Assembly (NCBI GenBank): GCA_910583615.1
Contig: CAJTXP010000002.1
Span: 29,407 to 87,710, forward strand
Origin: an uncultured Lachnospiraceae bacterium
Lineage (GTDB): Bacteria > Bacillota > Clostridia > Lachnospirales > Lachnospiraceae
Reading direction: 5' to 3'
DNA: 58,304 bases
Position numbers and translations under genes: made by a program. Under the pieces are notes generated by a model. That model did no database searches. It was not told where the DNA came from and worked only from the letters and a program-made list of their open reading frames with translations. This document shows, piece by piece, positions 35,129 to 45,029 of the stretch (the first letter of the stretch is position 1; every line of letters begins with the position of its first letter).

Positions 35129-35154
35129 GGTACATTTCCCTCTTTCTCTCTTGA

Positions 35155-35844
35155 TTACAGATAGTTTTTTTCCCGAAAACTCATATAAGTATGCTCACCT
35201 ATAATAATATGATCCGCCAGATGAATTCCCAGAAGCTCCCCCGCTTCCGATATCCGCCTGGTTACGCTCAGATCCTCCCTGCTTGGATGTGCATCCCCGC
35301 TTGGATGATTGTGCAGAAGAACCAGTTGAACCGCTCTGGCAGACAGCGCTTCCAGAAATATTTCCCTTGGTGATATCACGGACGCATTTACTGTCCCTTT
35401 AAACATATATTTTTCTCTCAAAAGCCTGCCTTTCTGATTGAGCATAAGAAGCAGCAGAACCTCCTGTTCCCGGTGCCTCAGATCTTCCATATAGTACTCG
35501 GCAATCGCACCTGGTGTTCTGAAAAAGATGCCCTTGCCGGCCTCTTCCCTTGCCATGCGCCTGGCAAGCTCCAGAACGCACTTCAGCTGAATCGCCCTTA
35601 TCTTTCCGATTCCCTGCACTTTTGACAGTTCTTCCAGGCTCAGCCTGCGAAGTCCGGTAAAGCCTTTTCTCTCCGGCGTAAGCTTCAGGATCTCACCGGC
35701 AAGCTCCAGGACAGTCTGTCCTTTTGCTCCGGTTCTTAAAAGAACCGCCAGAAGCTCTCTGTCACTTAGCTGCTCTGCGCCATGGCGCATGCACCTTTCG
35801 TATGGCCGCTCATCTTTCGGCAGACGGTTAAATTTTTCACTCAT
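35155..35844 (-). CDS. radC: RadC family JAB/JAMM protein
   Basis: The 229-residue protein has an N-terminal helix-hairpin-helix region (KVQGIGKIRAIQLK, about 75-90) and the JAMM metal motif HNHPSGD with the following Asp. RadC proteins are metal-binding and often encoded upstream of mreB; their biochemical role is unsettled and not shown to be DNA repair. The maf gene usually found with radC is absent. Confidence 0.93.
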   Translation of the reverse strand: MSEKFNRLPKDERPYERCMRHGAEQLSDRELLAVLLRTGAKGQTVLELAGEILKLTPERKGFTGLRRLSLEELSKVQGIGKIRAIQLKCVLELARRMAREEAGKGIFFRTPGAIAEYYMEDLRHREQEVLLLLMLNQKGRLLREKYMFKGTVNASVISPREIFLEALSARAVQLVLLHNHPSGDAHPSREDLSVTRRISEAGELLGIHLADHIIIGEHTYMSFREKNYL

Positions 35845-35918
35845 ACTGTGATAACCTCCGTTTCATCTCTCCAGATACCCCGTCAGTTATCTTCTTTAGT
35901 ATCTTCCTTTTTTTACTT

Positions 35919-36173
35919 CTATATCCAGCGATAGATAAATATCGCAAGAATAATTCCCAGAATCCCGGCAATCGTGATCCGGATTGTAAGTCCGAAAGTC
36001 AGAACAAGAAGTCCCAGTGACAGGACAACCGGCTCTTCCAGTCCGAAAGACTGTCCGTAATTCAGCCAGTCCAGAACCGGCACATCAGCTGCCAGTGTAC
36101 CGACGAATCCGCCAAGCACTACTCCCGCCAGTATGAGCAGGAAGAGCGTCCAGCTGTTTTTTGCTCCTCTCAT
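35919..36173 (-). CDS. DUF4321 small membrane protein
   Basis: This 84-residue protein has two hydrophobic helices (about 10-30 and 50-80) flanking an acidic loop, as in the DUF4321 family next to radC/mreB genes in clostridia. ATG 36173 about 12 bases after GGAGG is preferred to a TTG at 36200. No function is known. Confidence 0.8.
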   Translation of the reverse strand: MRGAKNSWTLFLLILAGVVLGGFVGTLAADVPVLDWLNYGQSFGLEEPVVLSLGLLVLTFGLTIRITIAGILGIILAIFIYRWI

Positions 36174-36203
36174 AACATATACTTTCCTCCGGTTTTTCAA
36201 ACA

Positions 36204-37820
36204 CTAACTGTTATCATACCATGGTGCATATTTTTTTGCAATCGCTTCTGCGATCTTTAATCCGTCCATTGCCGCCGATGTGATGCCTCCGGCATATCCG
36301 GCGCCTTCCCCGCAGGGGTACAGTCCTGCGATCTCACTCTCCAGCATGTCATTTCTGAGAATCCGGACCGGAGAAGAAGTCCTGCTCTCCACACCGGACA
36401 ACACTGTGTCTTCTCTGGCGAATCCCGGAATCAGAAAATCACAGCCCCGGATTCCTTCTTCAAGCGCGGAGGAAAGCTCCTGAGGAAAGATTTCCCGTAC
36501 ATTCGATAAAATATACGTTCCTCTGACAGACGGCTCAATGTCCCCCAGAGCGGAGGAAGACGTATTCTGGCAGAAATCCCGAAAAAGCTGCACTGGAATC
36601 TTCCCGCCGCCAAGCCTGTACGCCGCCCGTTCCAGCTTTCTTTGAAATTCCACTCCTGCAAGAACATCCGTTCCTCCATAATCTTCCGGGGTGACTGTCA
36701 CGATCATGGCGCTGTTGGCATTTCTGCCGTCCCGCGCCTGATAACTCATTCCGTTGACCGCCAGAGCCCCTTTTTCCGAAGAAGCATTGACCACATAACC
36801 GCCTGGACACATGCAGAAAGAGTAGACGCCTCTCCCACACTCTGTTTTCCGCGTCACTTTATAGGATGCCGCCGGAAGGATGTCCGGATATTCTTTTCCG
36901 TACTGGTTCTGATTGATCATCTCCTGGAGATGCTCGATCCTCACCCCGACTGCAAATGCCTTTGCCTGCATGGGAACGTTCCGCTCCTTCAACATGGCGA
37001 AAGTATCGCGGGCGCTGTGCCCGATGGCCAGTACCAGCTGATCTGTTTCCAGAAAGCGATCCTGTCCGTCAGTATCACTCCGGGAACGGTAAAAAACACC
37101 TCTGACAGCACCCTTTTCCAGTTTCAGATCCGTCATATGGCAGCCAAAACGGACTTCTCCTCCAAGACTTTGGATCTCTTCACGTATATGGCTGACAATG
37201 CCGATCAGGAGATCCGTCCCCAGATGAGGCGTTTTCTCATACAGAATCTCCTCCGGGGCTCCCGCCTCCACAAAAAGCTTCAGCACTTTCCGATTCCGTC
37301 CGGCAGGATCCTTCACCAGAGTATTCAGCTTCCCGTCAGAAAAAGTACCCGCACCTCCTTCTCCGAACTGGACGTTGGACTGCGGATCAAGAATTCCCAG
37401 CCTCCAGAAACGCTCCACGGCCCCGGCGCGCTCTGCGGCGCACTGTCCCCGTTCCAGGAGAATCGGCGCATACCCTGCCCTGGCCAGCATCAGGCCGCAG
37501 AACAGCCCTGCCGGTCCTGTCCCGATGATGACCGGACGATGAAGAAGCTTCTCCTTTCCAGGATGCGGAAATTCATACCGGACACGGGCAGCCCTGGATA
37601 TCTGAGCCGGACACTGTTTCAGCACAGCCTGTTCTTTTTTTACTTCAACGTCGATCACATAGACATATTCCAGCTTTTTCCTGCGGGCATCCAGCGACCT
37701 TTTGATAATCTCATAACGAAGCAGATCCCCGGGACGTATGCGTAATGTCTTTATCATTTTATCCTCCAGTTCCTGTCCTGTATGCTGCACAGGAACCTTC
37801 AGCTGCTGAATCCTTAACAT
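36204..37820 (-). CDS. FAD-dependent dehydrogenase of COG2509 type
   Basis: The 538-residue flavoprotein has an N-terminal domain (about 1-90) and an FAD-binding Rossmann motif (VIIGTGPAGLFCG), followed by a conserved FGEGGAGTFSDGKL stretch and a second nucleotide region near the C-terminus (GLYPCGEGAGYAGGITSAAMDG). The reaction is unknown for this family. It starts at ATG 37820 after AGAGGAAATTT. It lies 30 bases upstream of the DUF4321 start. Confidence 0.88.
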   Translation of the reverse strand: MLRIQQLKVPVQHTGQELEDKMIKTLRIRPGDLLRYEIIKRSLDARRKKLEYVYVIDVEVKKEQAVLKQCPAQISRAARVRYEFPHPGKEKLLHRPVIIGTGPAGLFCGLMLARAGYAPILLERGQCAAERAGAVERFWRLGILDPQSNVQFGEGGAGTFSDGKLNTLVKDPAGRNRKVLKLFVEAGAPEEILYEKTPHLGTDLLIGIVSHIREEIQSLGGEVRFGCHMTDLKLEKGAVRGVFYRSRSDTDGQDRFLETDQLVLAIGHSARDTFAMLKERNVPMQAKAFAVGVRIEHLQEMINQNQYGKEYPDILPAASYKVTRKTECGRGVYSFCMCPGGYVVNASSEKGALAVNGMSYQARDGRNANSAMIVTVTPEDYGGTDVLAGVEFQRKLERAAYRLGGGKIPVQLFRDFCQNTSSSALGDIEPSVRGTYILSNVREIFPQELSSALEEGIRGCDFLIPGFAREDTVLSGVESRTSSPVRILRNDMLESEIAGLYPCGEGAGYAGGITSAAMDGLKIAEAIAKKYAPWYDNS

Positions 37821-37850
37821 AAATTTCCTCTTTCAAATAAACTCACTGCC

Positions 37851-38041
37851 CGCTGATGCCCGCGCAGGTCATCAACTTCCGCTTCGCTCCAGTTGGTGAC
37901 ATTATTCACAAGGAAGCTCGCTGATGCTCGCGCAGGTCATCAACTTCCGCTTCGCTCCAGTTGGTGACATTATTCACAAGGAAGCTCGCTGATGCTCGCG
38001 CAGGTCATCAACTTCCGCTTCGCTCCAGTTGGTGACATTAT
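37851..38041. repeat. Three tandem copies of a 68-bp hairpin repeat
   Basis: Copies start at 37851, 37919 and 37987, exactly 68 bases apart; the third is shorter and ends at TGACATTATATCA. Each holds the stem GTCATCAACT/AGTTGGTGAC around a 13-base loop (37868-37900, 37936-37968, 38004-38036). A relative with the same left edge (CTGATGCCCGCGCAGG) and right edge (TGACATTATATCA) lies at 55602-55675. No genes lie inside. This looks like a REP/MITE-type dispersed element that has multiplied locally. Confidence 0.85.
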
Positions 38042-38072
38042 ATCACACTCCTGGGATTGATTGGTAAATTTT

Positions 38073-39442
38073 TCATAAAAAATTTCTGCCTGCTTCCCGG
38101 ATGAAGGGATTCCGGTACAGAGAATACAGAAGCTGAACCGCCATCACACACCAGATGACCGGCTCGCAGAAGATCACTGCCGTATACTGGAACCGCGGAA
38201 TCAATATCAGAACAAACAGGACTTTGCCGACCAGTTCAATGACGCTCGAAATCAGCGGCAGCAGTTTTTCTCCGATCCCCTGCAGCGCATATCTGCTCTG
38301 TATCAATACTCCAAGAACAGCATAAAAAGGACCTACCACGATCAGATACCGCGTTCCGTTTTCAAGGACCTCAGGTTCGCAGGACCCTGATATCAGCTTC
38401 ACCAGCACAGGTGCTGCAAACAGAAGAAACACCGTGATCGCTCCTGCTGCAGCCGCATCGAACATGTAGCTGCATCTCAAAGCTCTGCGAATCCTTTTTC
38501 CCTGATTTGCTCCCCTGTTCTGGGAGACAAAGGTAGATATGGACATGGACATGGCAGTAAACGGCATGTTAAAGAACATATACAGCTTTCTCGCTGCCGT
38601 ATGGCCTGCAATAACCAGCATCCCCAGTCCATTGATTCCGTACTGCAAAATCACAGAGCCCGCAGAAACAATGCTGCCCATAAAACCCATGGACAGTCCC
38701 TGTCCAACCATCTCCATATACAGATCACGGTCCGGCCAAAAATGCTCTTTCCCCGGTATCAGCAGAGGTACTTTTTTCCATATGTAAAGGATACAGAATA
38801 CGACCGATATTCCCTGAGAGACGACCGTCGCAACTGCGGCACCCCGAATCCCCATATGGAACTGTGTAATCAGAAGAAGATCGAGAACGATATTGGCAAG
38901 CGAAGAGATTACCAGGAAAATCAGCGGCATGATACTGTTCCCGATCGCGCGCATCAGCCCGGAACATAGATTATAGGCAAACATCACTATAATAAACCAG
39001 GTAATTACCGAAATATAGCTGTATGTCTCCGCAACAATCTCTTCCGGAGTGTTCAGGATCAGAAGAAGCGGCCGCAGGATCAGAATTCCCGCTATGGTAA
39101 GCACTGCTGAAGAAGCAATACCGATTACAATAGAACACGCAACCGATTTTTTTAACAGACTTTCCTCTCCCGCCCCATAGCTTCTTGCAGTCACGATGCT
39201 CAGTCCGTTTCCAATGCCAAGCGCAAATCCCACCAGCAGCTCGTAGATCGCCGAACATGCCCCAATCGCTGCCAGTGACATGTCTCCCAGGTAATTCCCC
39301 ACGATCATGGTGTCCACCGTATTATAAAGCTGTTGAAAAATATTCGATACAAACAGCGGCATGGCAAAAAAACCAGGGCGCGGAATACCGGGCCGTCCAG
39401 AAAATTCACCTCAAGACGAAAAAAAGTTTTTGCTTTCTGCAT
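38073..39442 (-). pseudogene. MATE family exporter, frameshifted at a 7-T homopolymer
   Basis: The natural start is ATG 39442, with GAGGAG upstream, and the protein begins MQKAKTFFRLEVNFLDGPVFRALVF. At seven T (39366-39372, minus strand) the frame breaks; adding one T restores LVFFAMPLFVSNIFQQLYNTVDT and the rest of a full MATE protein of about 456 residues. Downstream from ATG 39362 the body is intact (429 residues). The cause may be a sequencing indel, a recent mutation, phase variation by slippage, or transcriptional slippage. It is unrelated in detail to the MATE gene at 732. Confidence 0.85.
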
Positions 39443-39487
39443 TTTTTCTCCTCTATGTCTTTGTGCTTTTCTATGACTGAGAACCAG

Positions 39488-39530
39488 AAAAGGTGTAAAG
39501 CCGTTGATCATTCAATAAGGACTTTACACC
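39488..39530 (-). terminator. Terminator of the mutS-mutL-miaA-ynbB-yhiN operon
   Basis: GGTGTAAAG (39492-39500) pairs perfectly with CTTTACACC (39522-39530) and four T follow on the minus strand. It closes the mutS operon before the MATE gene. Confidence 0.75.
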
Positions 39531-39569
39531 CTGATTCGCAGGTTACTTTCATTTATTTCTTTTTGCGCT

Positions 39570-40808
39570 TCACGCACAGTGGCCGGCGGCATGAGTCCCT
39601 GCCAGAAAGCCGCTGCTCCACGCCCACTGCAGATTGTAGCCGCCGCATGCGCCGTCCACATCCAGAAGCTCACCGGCAAAATACAGGCCCGGCACGACCG
39701 AAGATTCCATGGAAACACCCTCCAGCTCGTTCAGCGGCACGCCGCCGGTGCACACCTGCGCCTGCTCATAACCCCTGCATCCAAAAATATGAAAGGTAAG
39801 TTTTTTGATCTGTCCGACAAGCCGCCTGCAGTCTTCCTCTGTCCAGTCCCGTCTGCTTTTCTTTAAGGAAATGCCTGCACGCCCCAGAAGCACCTGCGAC
39901 ATCTTTTCCGGAAACATGCCAAGCAGGATATCCGCACCTTTCCGGTCTTTCCTGTATTCACTGCATTCCCGGAAAGCTTTCTCCAGCTCATCCGCCGTGT
40001 ACGCAGGACACACGTCCAGTTCCATCTCACACGTCTTCCCCTCTTCCAACGCCCTGGATACAAAACGGCTCACCTGAAAGACCGGGATACCGGACAGGCC
40101 ATAGGAGGCGAACTGTACTTCTCCTTCTTCTGTAATACAGATTTTTCCGCCGATGCAAAGCGTCACTTTTGCATCCATGCGGATCCCTGCAAGCGTCCCC
40201 CGGTCACTTTCCCGGGCGTACACGCCGGTCAGTGCAGGAAGGGGCTTTATGATCTCATGCCCCAGCTCTCTGGCAAACCGATATCCGTCCCCGGTGGAGC
40301 CGGTTTTCGGAGCCGCTTCAGAACCGCAGGCCAGGATCACCGCTTCTCCTTCATAAGTCCATCCTTCTGTCCGCACTTTGAACAGTTCTTTCTCTTTTTC
40401 CACTGCCAGGACCTCTGTATTATATGCCTCTTTTATTAAATGCCGCCCTGCAAGACGCTGCACCTCCAGCCGCAGCACGTCCGCAATGGATGATGCCTGC
40501 CCGCTGCCCGGATACAGATAGCCGTTCCGGTCCTTTACCAGGATTCCCAGCTCTTCAAAAAATGCAACGGTATCTTCCATGGAAAATGCTTTCAGCACTT
40601 TTTCAATCAGCTCCGGATGTTCGCTCCGGTAGCAGGAGGGTTCCTGTCTGCGGTTCGTGAAATTACACCGCCCGTTGCCGGTTACCAGAAGCTTCTTTCC
40701 CGCCTGTCGGTTTTTTTCGATCAGCGTCACCTTTGCGCCCTGCCTGGCCGCCGCAACAGCCGCCATGAGTCCGGAAGCGCCTCCGCCGATCACGATTACT
40801 CTCTTCAA
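39570..40808 (-). CDS. YhiN/HI0933 family flavoprotein
   Basis: The 412-residue FAD protein has the N-terminal GGGASGLMAAVAAARQGAKVTLIEKN dinucleotide motif, the family GRCNFTN region, and a C-terminal FAD contact region (GGVPLNEL...GLYFAGELLDVDGACGGYNLQWAWSSG). The reaction is not established. Start TTG 40808, 7 bases after GAGGGG, is preferred to TTG 40814, which is too close. It is the last gene of the mutS operon. Confidence 0.9.
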   Translation of the reverse strand: MKRVIVIGGGASGLMAAVAAARQGAKVTLIEKNRQAGKKLLVTGNGRCNFTNRRQEPSCYRSEHPELIEKVLKAFSMEDTVAFFEELGILVKDRNGYLYPGSGQASSIADVLRLEVQRLAGRHLIKEAYNTEVLAVEKEKELFKVRTEGWTYEGEAVILACGSEAAPKTGSTGDGYRFARELGHEIIKPLPALTGVYARESDRGTLAGIRMDAKVTLCIGGKICITEEGEVQFASYGLSGIPVFQVSRFVSRALEEGKTCEMELDVCPAYTADELEKAFRECSEYRKDRKGADILLGMFPEKMSQVLLGRAGISLKKSRRDWTEEDCRRLVGQIKKLTFHIFGCRGYEQAQVCTGGVPLNELEGVSMESSVVPGLYFAGELLDVDGACGGYNLQWAWSSGFLAGTHAAGHCA

Positions 40809-40871
40809 ACTCAATCCCCTCTTTTTCTCATGGTTCCGCCGCCGGATGCAGCCTGTTCTTGTCCGTATTTC

Positions 40872-42158
40872 CTACGCGGGCAGCTTCGCAATCCCCGCAT
40901 CCACAAGTTTCTGGAGAGACATAAGAATTCCGAATTTTGCATGCTCCCAGGTCAGGCCCCCCTGAAAATAGACCGCATAGGGCGGTTTGATGGGGCCGTC
41001 TGCACTCAGTTCAATGGAAGAGCCCTGCACGAAAGCTCCTGCCGCCATGATCACATCGCTGTCATAGCCCGGCATGGCCCAGGGCTCCGGCTCCACAAAA
41101 CTGTCCACCGGCGCCGCCGCCTGAATGCCTCTGCAAAACGCAATGACCCCCTCCGGCGTCCCAAAAGTAATTGCCTGTATAATGTCGTGTCGGCTCTCCT
41201 GCCCGTCCGGCAGCACGTCAAACCCAAGTTTTTCATAGATATTTGCTGCAAAAACAGCCCCTTTCAATGCGCCTGCCGTCACAGTCGGAGCAAGGAAAAA
41301 GCCCTGATAGAAGGACTGGTTAAGGCCCATGGTCGCACCGACTTCCTTCCCCAGTCCCGGAGATGTCAGCCGGTATGCACAGTTTTCCACATATGCGTTC
41401 TTTCCAACGATATATCCCCCGGTGGGAGCAAGTCCGCCGCCCGGATTTTTAATAAGCGAACCCACGCACAGATCCGCCCCCACATCCGTTGGCTCAACCC
41501 GCTCCACAAACTCCCCGTAGCAATTATCCACCATGCAGATCACATCGGGATTCAGGGATTTTACAAAATCAACGGCTTTTCCAATATCCGTCACCGAAAG
41601 AGTCCTTCTGGTCTGGTAGCCCTTGGAGCGCTGGATATGCACCATCTTTGTATGTTCATTCATCGCCCTGCGGATGCCTTCCAGATCAAAGGAATCGTCG
41701 GGCAGCAGGTCCACCTGACGATAAGTAATGCCGTATTCCGCCAGACTTCCGTTGGAAGGACGGATACCGATCACTTCTTCCAGCGTGTCGTAAGGCTTGC
41801 CTGAGACAGCCAGAAGTTCGTCTCCAGGCCTCAGATTCGCCGCCAGAGCCACTGCCAGCGCATGAGTCCCGCAGGTGATCTGCGGACGGACCAGTGCCGC
41901 TTCCGCATGAAAAGTTTCCGCATACACTTCTTCCAGCGTATCCCTTCCCAGATCGTTGTAGCCATAGCCGCTGGTGCCTGCAAAATGGATATCGCTGACC
42001 CGGCATTTCTGCATCGCCTGAAGCACTTTCAGCTGATTATATTCTGCGTTTTCATCAATGGTTCGAAAACGCTCTTTCAATGTCTCTTCTGTCTTCTGTC
42101 CGTATGCATGGACCTTTTTGCTGATTCCCATACTTTCATATATTGTTTCCAGATTCAT
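40872..42158 (-). CDS. PLP-dependent methionine gamma-lyase family protein (YnbB type)
   Basis: The 428-residue enzyme has the Cys/Met-metabolism PLP fold; the PLP lysine is in GSLIKNPGGG. This clade is often annotated as aluminium resistance or methionine gamma-lyase family; activity is unproven. Its ATG overlaps the miaA stop by 4 bases (ATGA), so the two are translationally coupled. Confidence 0.9.
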   Translation of the reverse strand: MNLETIYESMGISKKVHAYGQKTEETLKERFRTIDENAEYNQLKVLQAMQKCRVSDIHFAGTSGYGYNDLGRDTLEEVYAETFHAEAALVRPQITCGTHALAVALAANLRPGDELLAVSGKPYDTLEEVIGIRPSNGSLAEYGITYRQVDLLPDDSFDLEGIRRAMNEHTKMVHIQRSKGYQTRRTLSVTDIGKAVDFVKSLNPDVICMVDNCYGEFVERVEPTDVGADLCVGSLIKNPGGGLAPTGGYIVGKNAYVENCAYRLTSPGLGKEVGATMGLNQSFYQGFFLAPTVTAGALKGAVFAANIYEKLGFDVLPDGQESRHDIIQAITFGTPEGVIAFCRGIQAAAPVDSFVEPEPWAMPGYDSDVIMAAGAFVQGSSIELSADGPIKPPYAVYFQGGLTWEHAKFGILMSLQKLVDAGIAKLPA

Positions 42159-43102
42159 CTGATTATTTCCTTTTCTTTTAACACGCCTACAATTGCCTCA
42201 AGAATCCGCTCATCCTCATATCCGTACTCGTCTTTGTTCATCCAGATCACATCTCTCTCCCGCTTAAACCAGGTGATCTGCCTTTTTGCAAAATGGCGGG
42301 TATCCCGTTTCAATATCTCCACCGCTTCCTGGAACGTATATTCTCCGTCCAGATACGCCAGCATTTCTTTATAACCCAGTCCCTGCATGGACACCATGCC
42401 CCTCTGACAGCCCATTTCTTTTAAACGGATGACTTCTTCCAGAAGGCCGTCGGCAAGCATCTCGTCGATTCGCTGTTCGATACGGGCATAGAGCCTCGCC
42501 CGATCGTCGTTCAGAACAAAATACGCATAATTGTACGGAGATTCTTTTGCCCGCTGTTCCTCGTTATGCTCAGATATCTTCTTTCCGGTTATCCGGTAGA
42601 ATTCCAGAGCGCGGATGACCCGCTTTACATTGTTTTCATGAATGGCATCTGCAGATGCCCCGTCTACTTTCCGGAGTTCTTCATGCAGCGCGCGCGCGCC
42701 CTTTTCTGCTGCCAGCCGCTCCAGTTCCTGCCGGTGAGGACCTGCTTTGTTTTCTGTAAAATCCACGTCTCCCACGATGGACTGAATATAGAAACCCGTG
42801 CCGCCCACCAGAATCGGAATATGTCCGTGATTTTGAATCTTCGCAATGGCTTCCTTTGCCATCTGCTGAAAACGGACCACATGAAACTCCTCAAAGGGTT
42901 CCAGCTCGTCCACCAGATAATGAGGCACGCCCTGCATCTCCCCGGGACGGATCTTTGCAGAACCGATATCCATATGTTTATATATCTGCATGGAATCTGC
43001 CGATATGATCTCTCCACCGATGGTTTTCGCCAGTGCAATGGACAGCCTGGTCTTTCCCACCGCCGTCGGCCCGGTCAGGATCACTAATGGTTCTTTTTTC
43101 AT
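42155..43102 (-). CDS. miaA: tRNA dimethylallyltransferase
   Basis: The 315-residue enzyme has the P-loop GPTAVGKTRLS, the DSMQIYKHMDIGSAK substrate region, and the VGGTGFYIQS motif. It adds a dimethylallyl group to A37 of UNN-reading tRNAs. ATG 43102, 8 bases after AAAGGA, is preferred to GTG 43108. It follows mutL by 12 bases. Confidence 0.95.
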   Translation of the reverse strand: MKKEPLVILTGPTAVGKTRLSIALAKTIGGEIISADSMQIYKHMDIGSAKIRPGEMQGVPHYLVDELEPFEEFHVVRFQQMAKEAIAKIQNHGHIPILVGGTGFYIQSIVGDVDFTENKAGPHRQELERLAAEKGARALHEELRKVDGASADAIHENNVKRVIRALEFYRITGKKISEHNEEQRAKESPYNYAYFVLNDDRARLYARIEQRIDEMLADGLLEEVIRLKEMGCQRGMVSMQGLGYKEMLAYLDGEYTFQEAVEILKRDTRHFAKRQITWFKRERDVIWMNKDEYGYEDERILEAIVGVLKEKEIIR

Positions 43103-43114
43103 CTGCACAATCCT

Positions 43115-45022
43115 TTACACGATTCGTTTAAATTTTTTCTCCAGTTCGTACTTTGTCATGGAAATAATCGTCGGCCTGCCGTGAGGACAGTTGTAAGGAT
43201 TTTCCAATGTCAGAAGCTCGGCGATCAGCGCTTTTGCCTCCATGGCGGACATACGGTGATTCCCCTTGACCGCCGCCTTGCAGGACATGGAAGCCACTTT
43301 GTCCAGCAGAGAATCCGAACTGACGTTTGCCGTAATCTCCGACAGGCTGTCCAGAAGCTCCATCAGGATGCCCTGCTCTGCAATCCCCGACAGATGGGAA
43401 GGAACCGCCCGGACCGCGTACGACCGTTCTCCGAACTCTTCGATTTCAAATCCCATATCGATAAAATTCTGACGGTATTTCAGGAAAAGCTGATCTTCCT
43501 GCATGCTCAGATTCAGCACAATGGGCGGTGACAGAAGCTGGGACTGAAAAGTCCGCTCCCTCAGATCCTTCATCAGCCGTTCATAGAGCACTTTTTCGTG
43601 GGCGGCATGCTGGTCGATGATGTACAGCTTATCCTGGTACTGCACCAGCCAGTAGGTGTCAAACAGCTGTCCGATGATCTCATGTCGGATGACTGCTTCT
43701 TTTGCCAGAAGCTTCCCATCGAAGAGAGTAAGCTGCTCCGGTTCTGACTGCGGCTTTGACGGCTTTGGCTCCCGTCCAGCCTGATAGCCGTTGTCCTCCT
43801 TCAACACCTGCTGCTCCTGCCTGTGGCGTTCTTCCACCCGCTTCCGCATTTCTGCCATGAACCAGGCAAGGTCCTGCTCTGGAGGAGCGGGCGGTTCCGG
43901 AACCGGCTCTGAAGTCTTCTGCGTCAGTCCGTGCGAAGACCTTCCCGCTCCCGGATCTGATGTCTGCGGCTGCAAAACCGGCTTCCTCTCTGAGGATTTC
44001 GTCTCCTTCCCGATCGTCACTTCCGGAATCAGTTCTTTCCCCGCCAGTGTCTCTTTGATCACGCTCTGTATTGTATTGTAGACCAGATTCTGGCTGCTGA
44101 AACGCAGTTCCATCTTCGTGGGATGCACGTTGACATCCAGCATGGTCCCGTCCATCCGGATATTCAGGCACACAAAGGGATACCGGTGCTGCATCATGAA
44201 CGTTTTGTATCCGTCCTCAATGCCTTTGGCAATTACCCTGCTTTTCACATATCTGCCATTGACAAAATAATTCTCATAGTTGCGGTTTCCTCTGGAAATC
44301 TCCGGTTTTCCGATGAATCCGCTGATCTTAAGCGGTCCCTCCTCCCGTTCCACGGACAGAAGCCGCATGGCGATATCCCTTCCGTAGATATGGTAGATCA
44401 CATCCTTCAGGCTGCCGTTTCCCGCAGTCTGAAGCTTCATCTGGCCGTTGATGATGACTTTAAAGGAGATTTCCGGATGTGAAAGCGCCAGATGCGTCAT
44501 CAGCTCGTGTACCGCCGCCGCCTCTGTCATCTCCGTCTTTAAGAATTTTTTCCGGGCCGGCGTATTGTAAAACAGATTCCGTATAATCAAGGTGGTTCCG
44601 TCAGGAGCGCCTGTCTCCTCCAGACTCTTTTGTACGCCGCCCTCCAAACAGCACCGGCTTCCCAGAAGTTCCGTTCTCGTCTTTGTAATCAGTTCCACCA
44701 TGGATACTGCGCAGATGCTGGACAGAGCCTCTCCGCGAAAACCAAGGGAAGTGACTCCGGCAAGATCCTCCACGCTTCGGATCTTGCTGGTGGAATGCCT
44801 GAGAAACGCCAGTGGAATATCCTCCTTCTCCATCCCGCTCCCGTTGTCTGTAATTCGTATATAGCCGATCCCGCCCTCCCGGATCTCCACGGTCACCTGA
44901 GTAGCTTCTGCATCCACGGCATTCTCCACCAGTTCCTTTACGACCGACGCCGGCCGCTCCACCACTTCGCCGGCGGCGATCTTATCGATCGTCTGCTGAT
45001 CTAATACTGCGATTCTGCCCAT
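43115..45022 (-). CDS. mutL: DNA mismatch repair protein MutL
   Basis: The 635-residue protein has the GHKL ATPase N-terminus (DNGSGME, TSLGFRGEAL), the transducer region with NGRYVKS, and a C-terminal endonuclease metal motif DQHAAHEKVLYE. It nicks the nascent strand after MutS recognition, as in bacteria without MutH. A Pro/Glu-rich linker lies at about 340-420. It starts 7 bases after mutS. Confidence 0.96.
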   Translation of the reverse strand: MGRIAVLDQQTIDKIAAGEVVERPASVVKELVENAVDAEATQVTVEIREGGIGYIRITDNGSGMEKEDIPLAFLRHSTSKIRSVEDLAGVTSLGFRGEALSSICAVSMVELITKTRTELLGSRCCLEGGVQKSLEETGAPDGTTLIIRNLFYNTPARKKFLKTEMTEAAAVHELMTHLALSHPEISFKVIINGQMKLQTAGNGSLKDVIYHIYGRDIAMRLLSVEREEGPLKISGFIGKPEISRGNRNYENYFVNGRYVKSRVIAKGIEDGYKTFMMQHRYPFVCLNIRMDGTMLDVNVHPTKMELRFSSQNLVYNTIQSVIKETLAGKELIPEVTIGKETKSSERKPVLQPQTSDPGAGRSSHGLTQKTSEPVPEPPAPPEQDLAWFMAEMRKRVEERHRQEQQVLKEDNGYQAGREPKPSKPQSEPEQLTLFDGKLLAKEAVIRHEIIGQLFDTYWLVQYQDKLYIIDQHAAHEKVLYERLMKDLRERTFQSQLLSPPIVLNLSMQEDQLFLKYRQNFIDMGFEIEEFGERSYAVRAVPSHLSGIAEQGILMELLDSLSEITANVSSDSLLDKVASMSCKAAVKGNHRMSAMEAKALIAELLTLENPYNCPHGRPTIISMTKYELEKKFKRIV

Positions 45023-45029
45023 CTTTTTC

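Noticed and set aside
37851..38041. CRISPR array in the 68-bp repeats
   Set aside because: The whole 68-bp unit repeats; no variable spacers and no cas genes are present.
39305..39511. Separate small gene upstream of the second MATE gene
   Set aside because: It is the first part of the MATE gene, displaced by the homopolymer frameshift.
40617..41804. Long plus-strand frame opposite the YnbB-type gene
   Set aside because: It is antisense to the PLP enzyme and lacks any recognisable motif or ribosome site.
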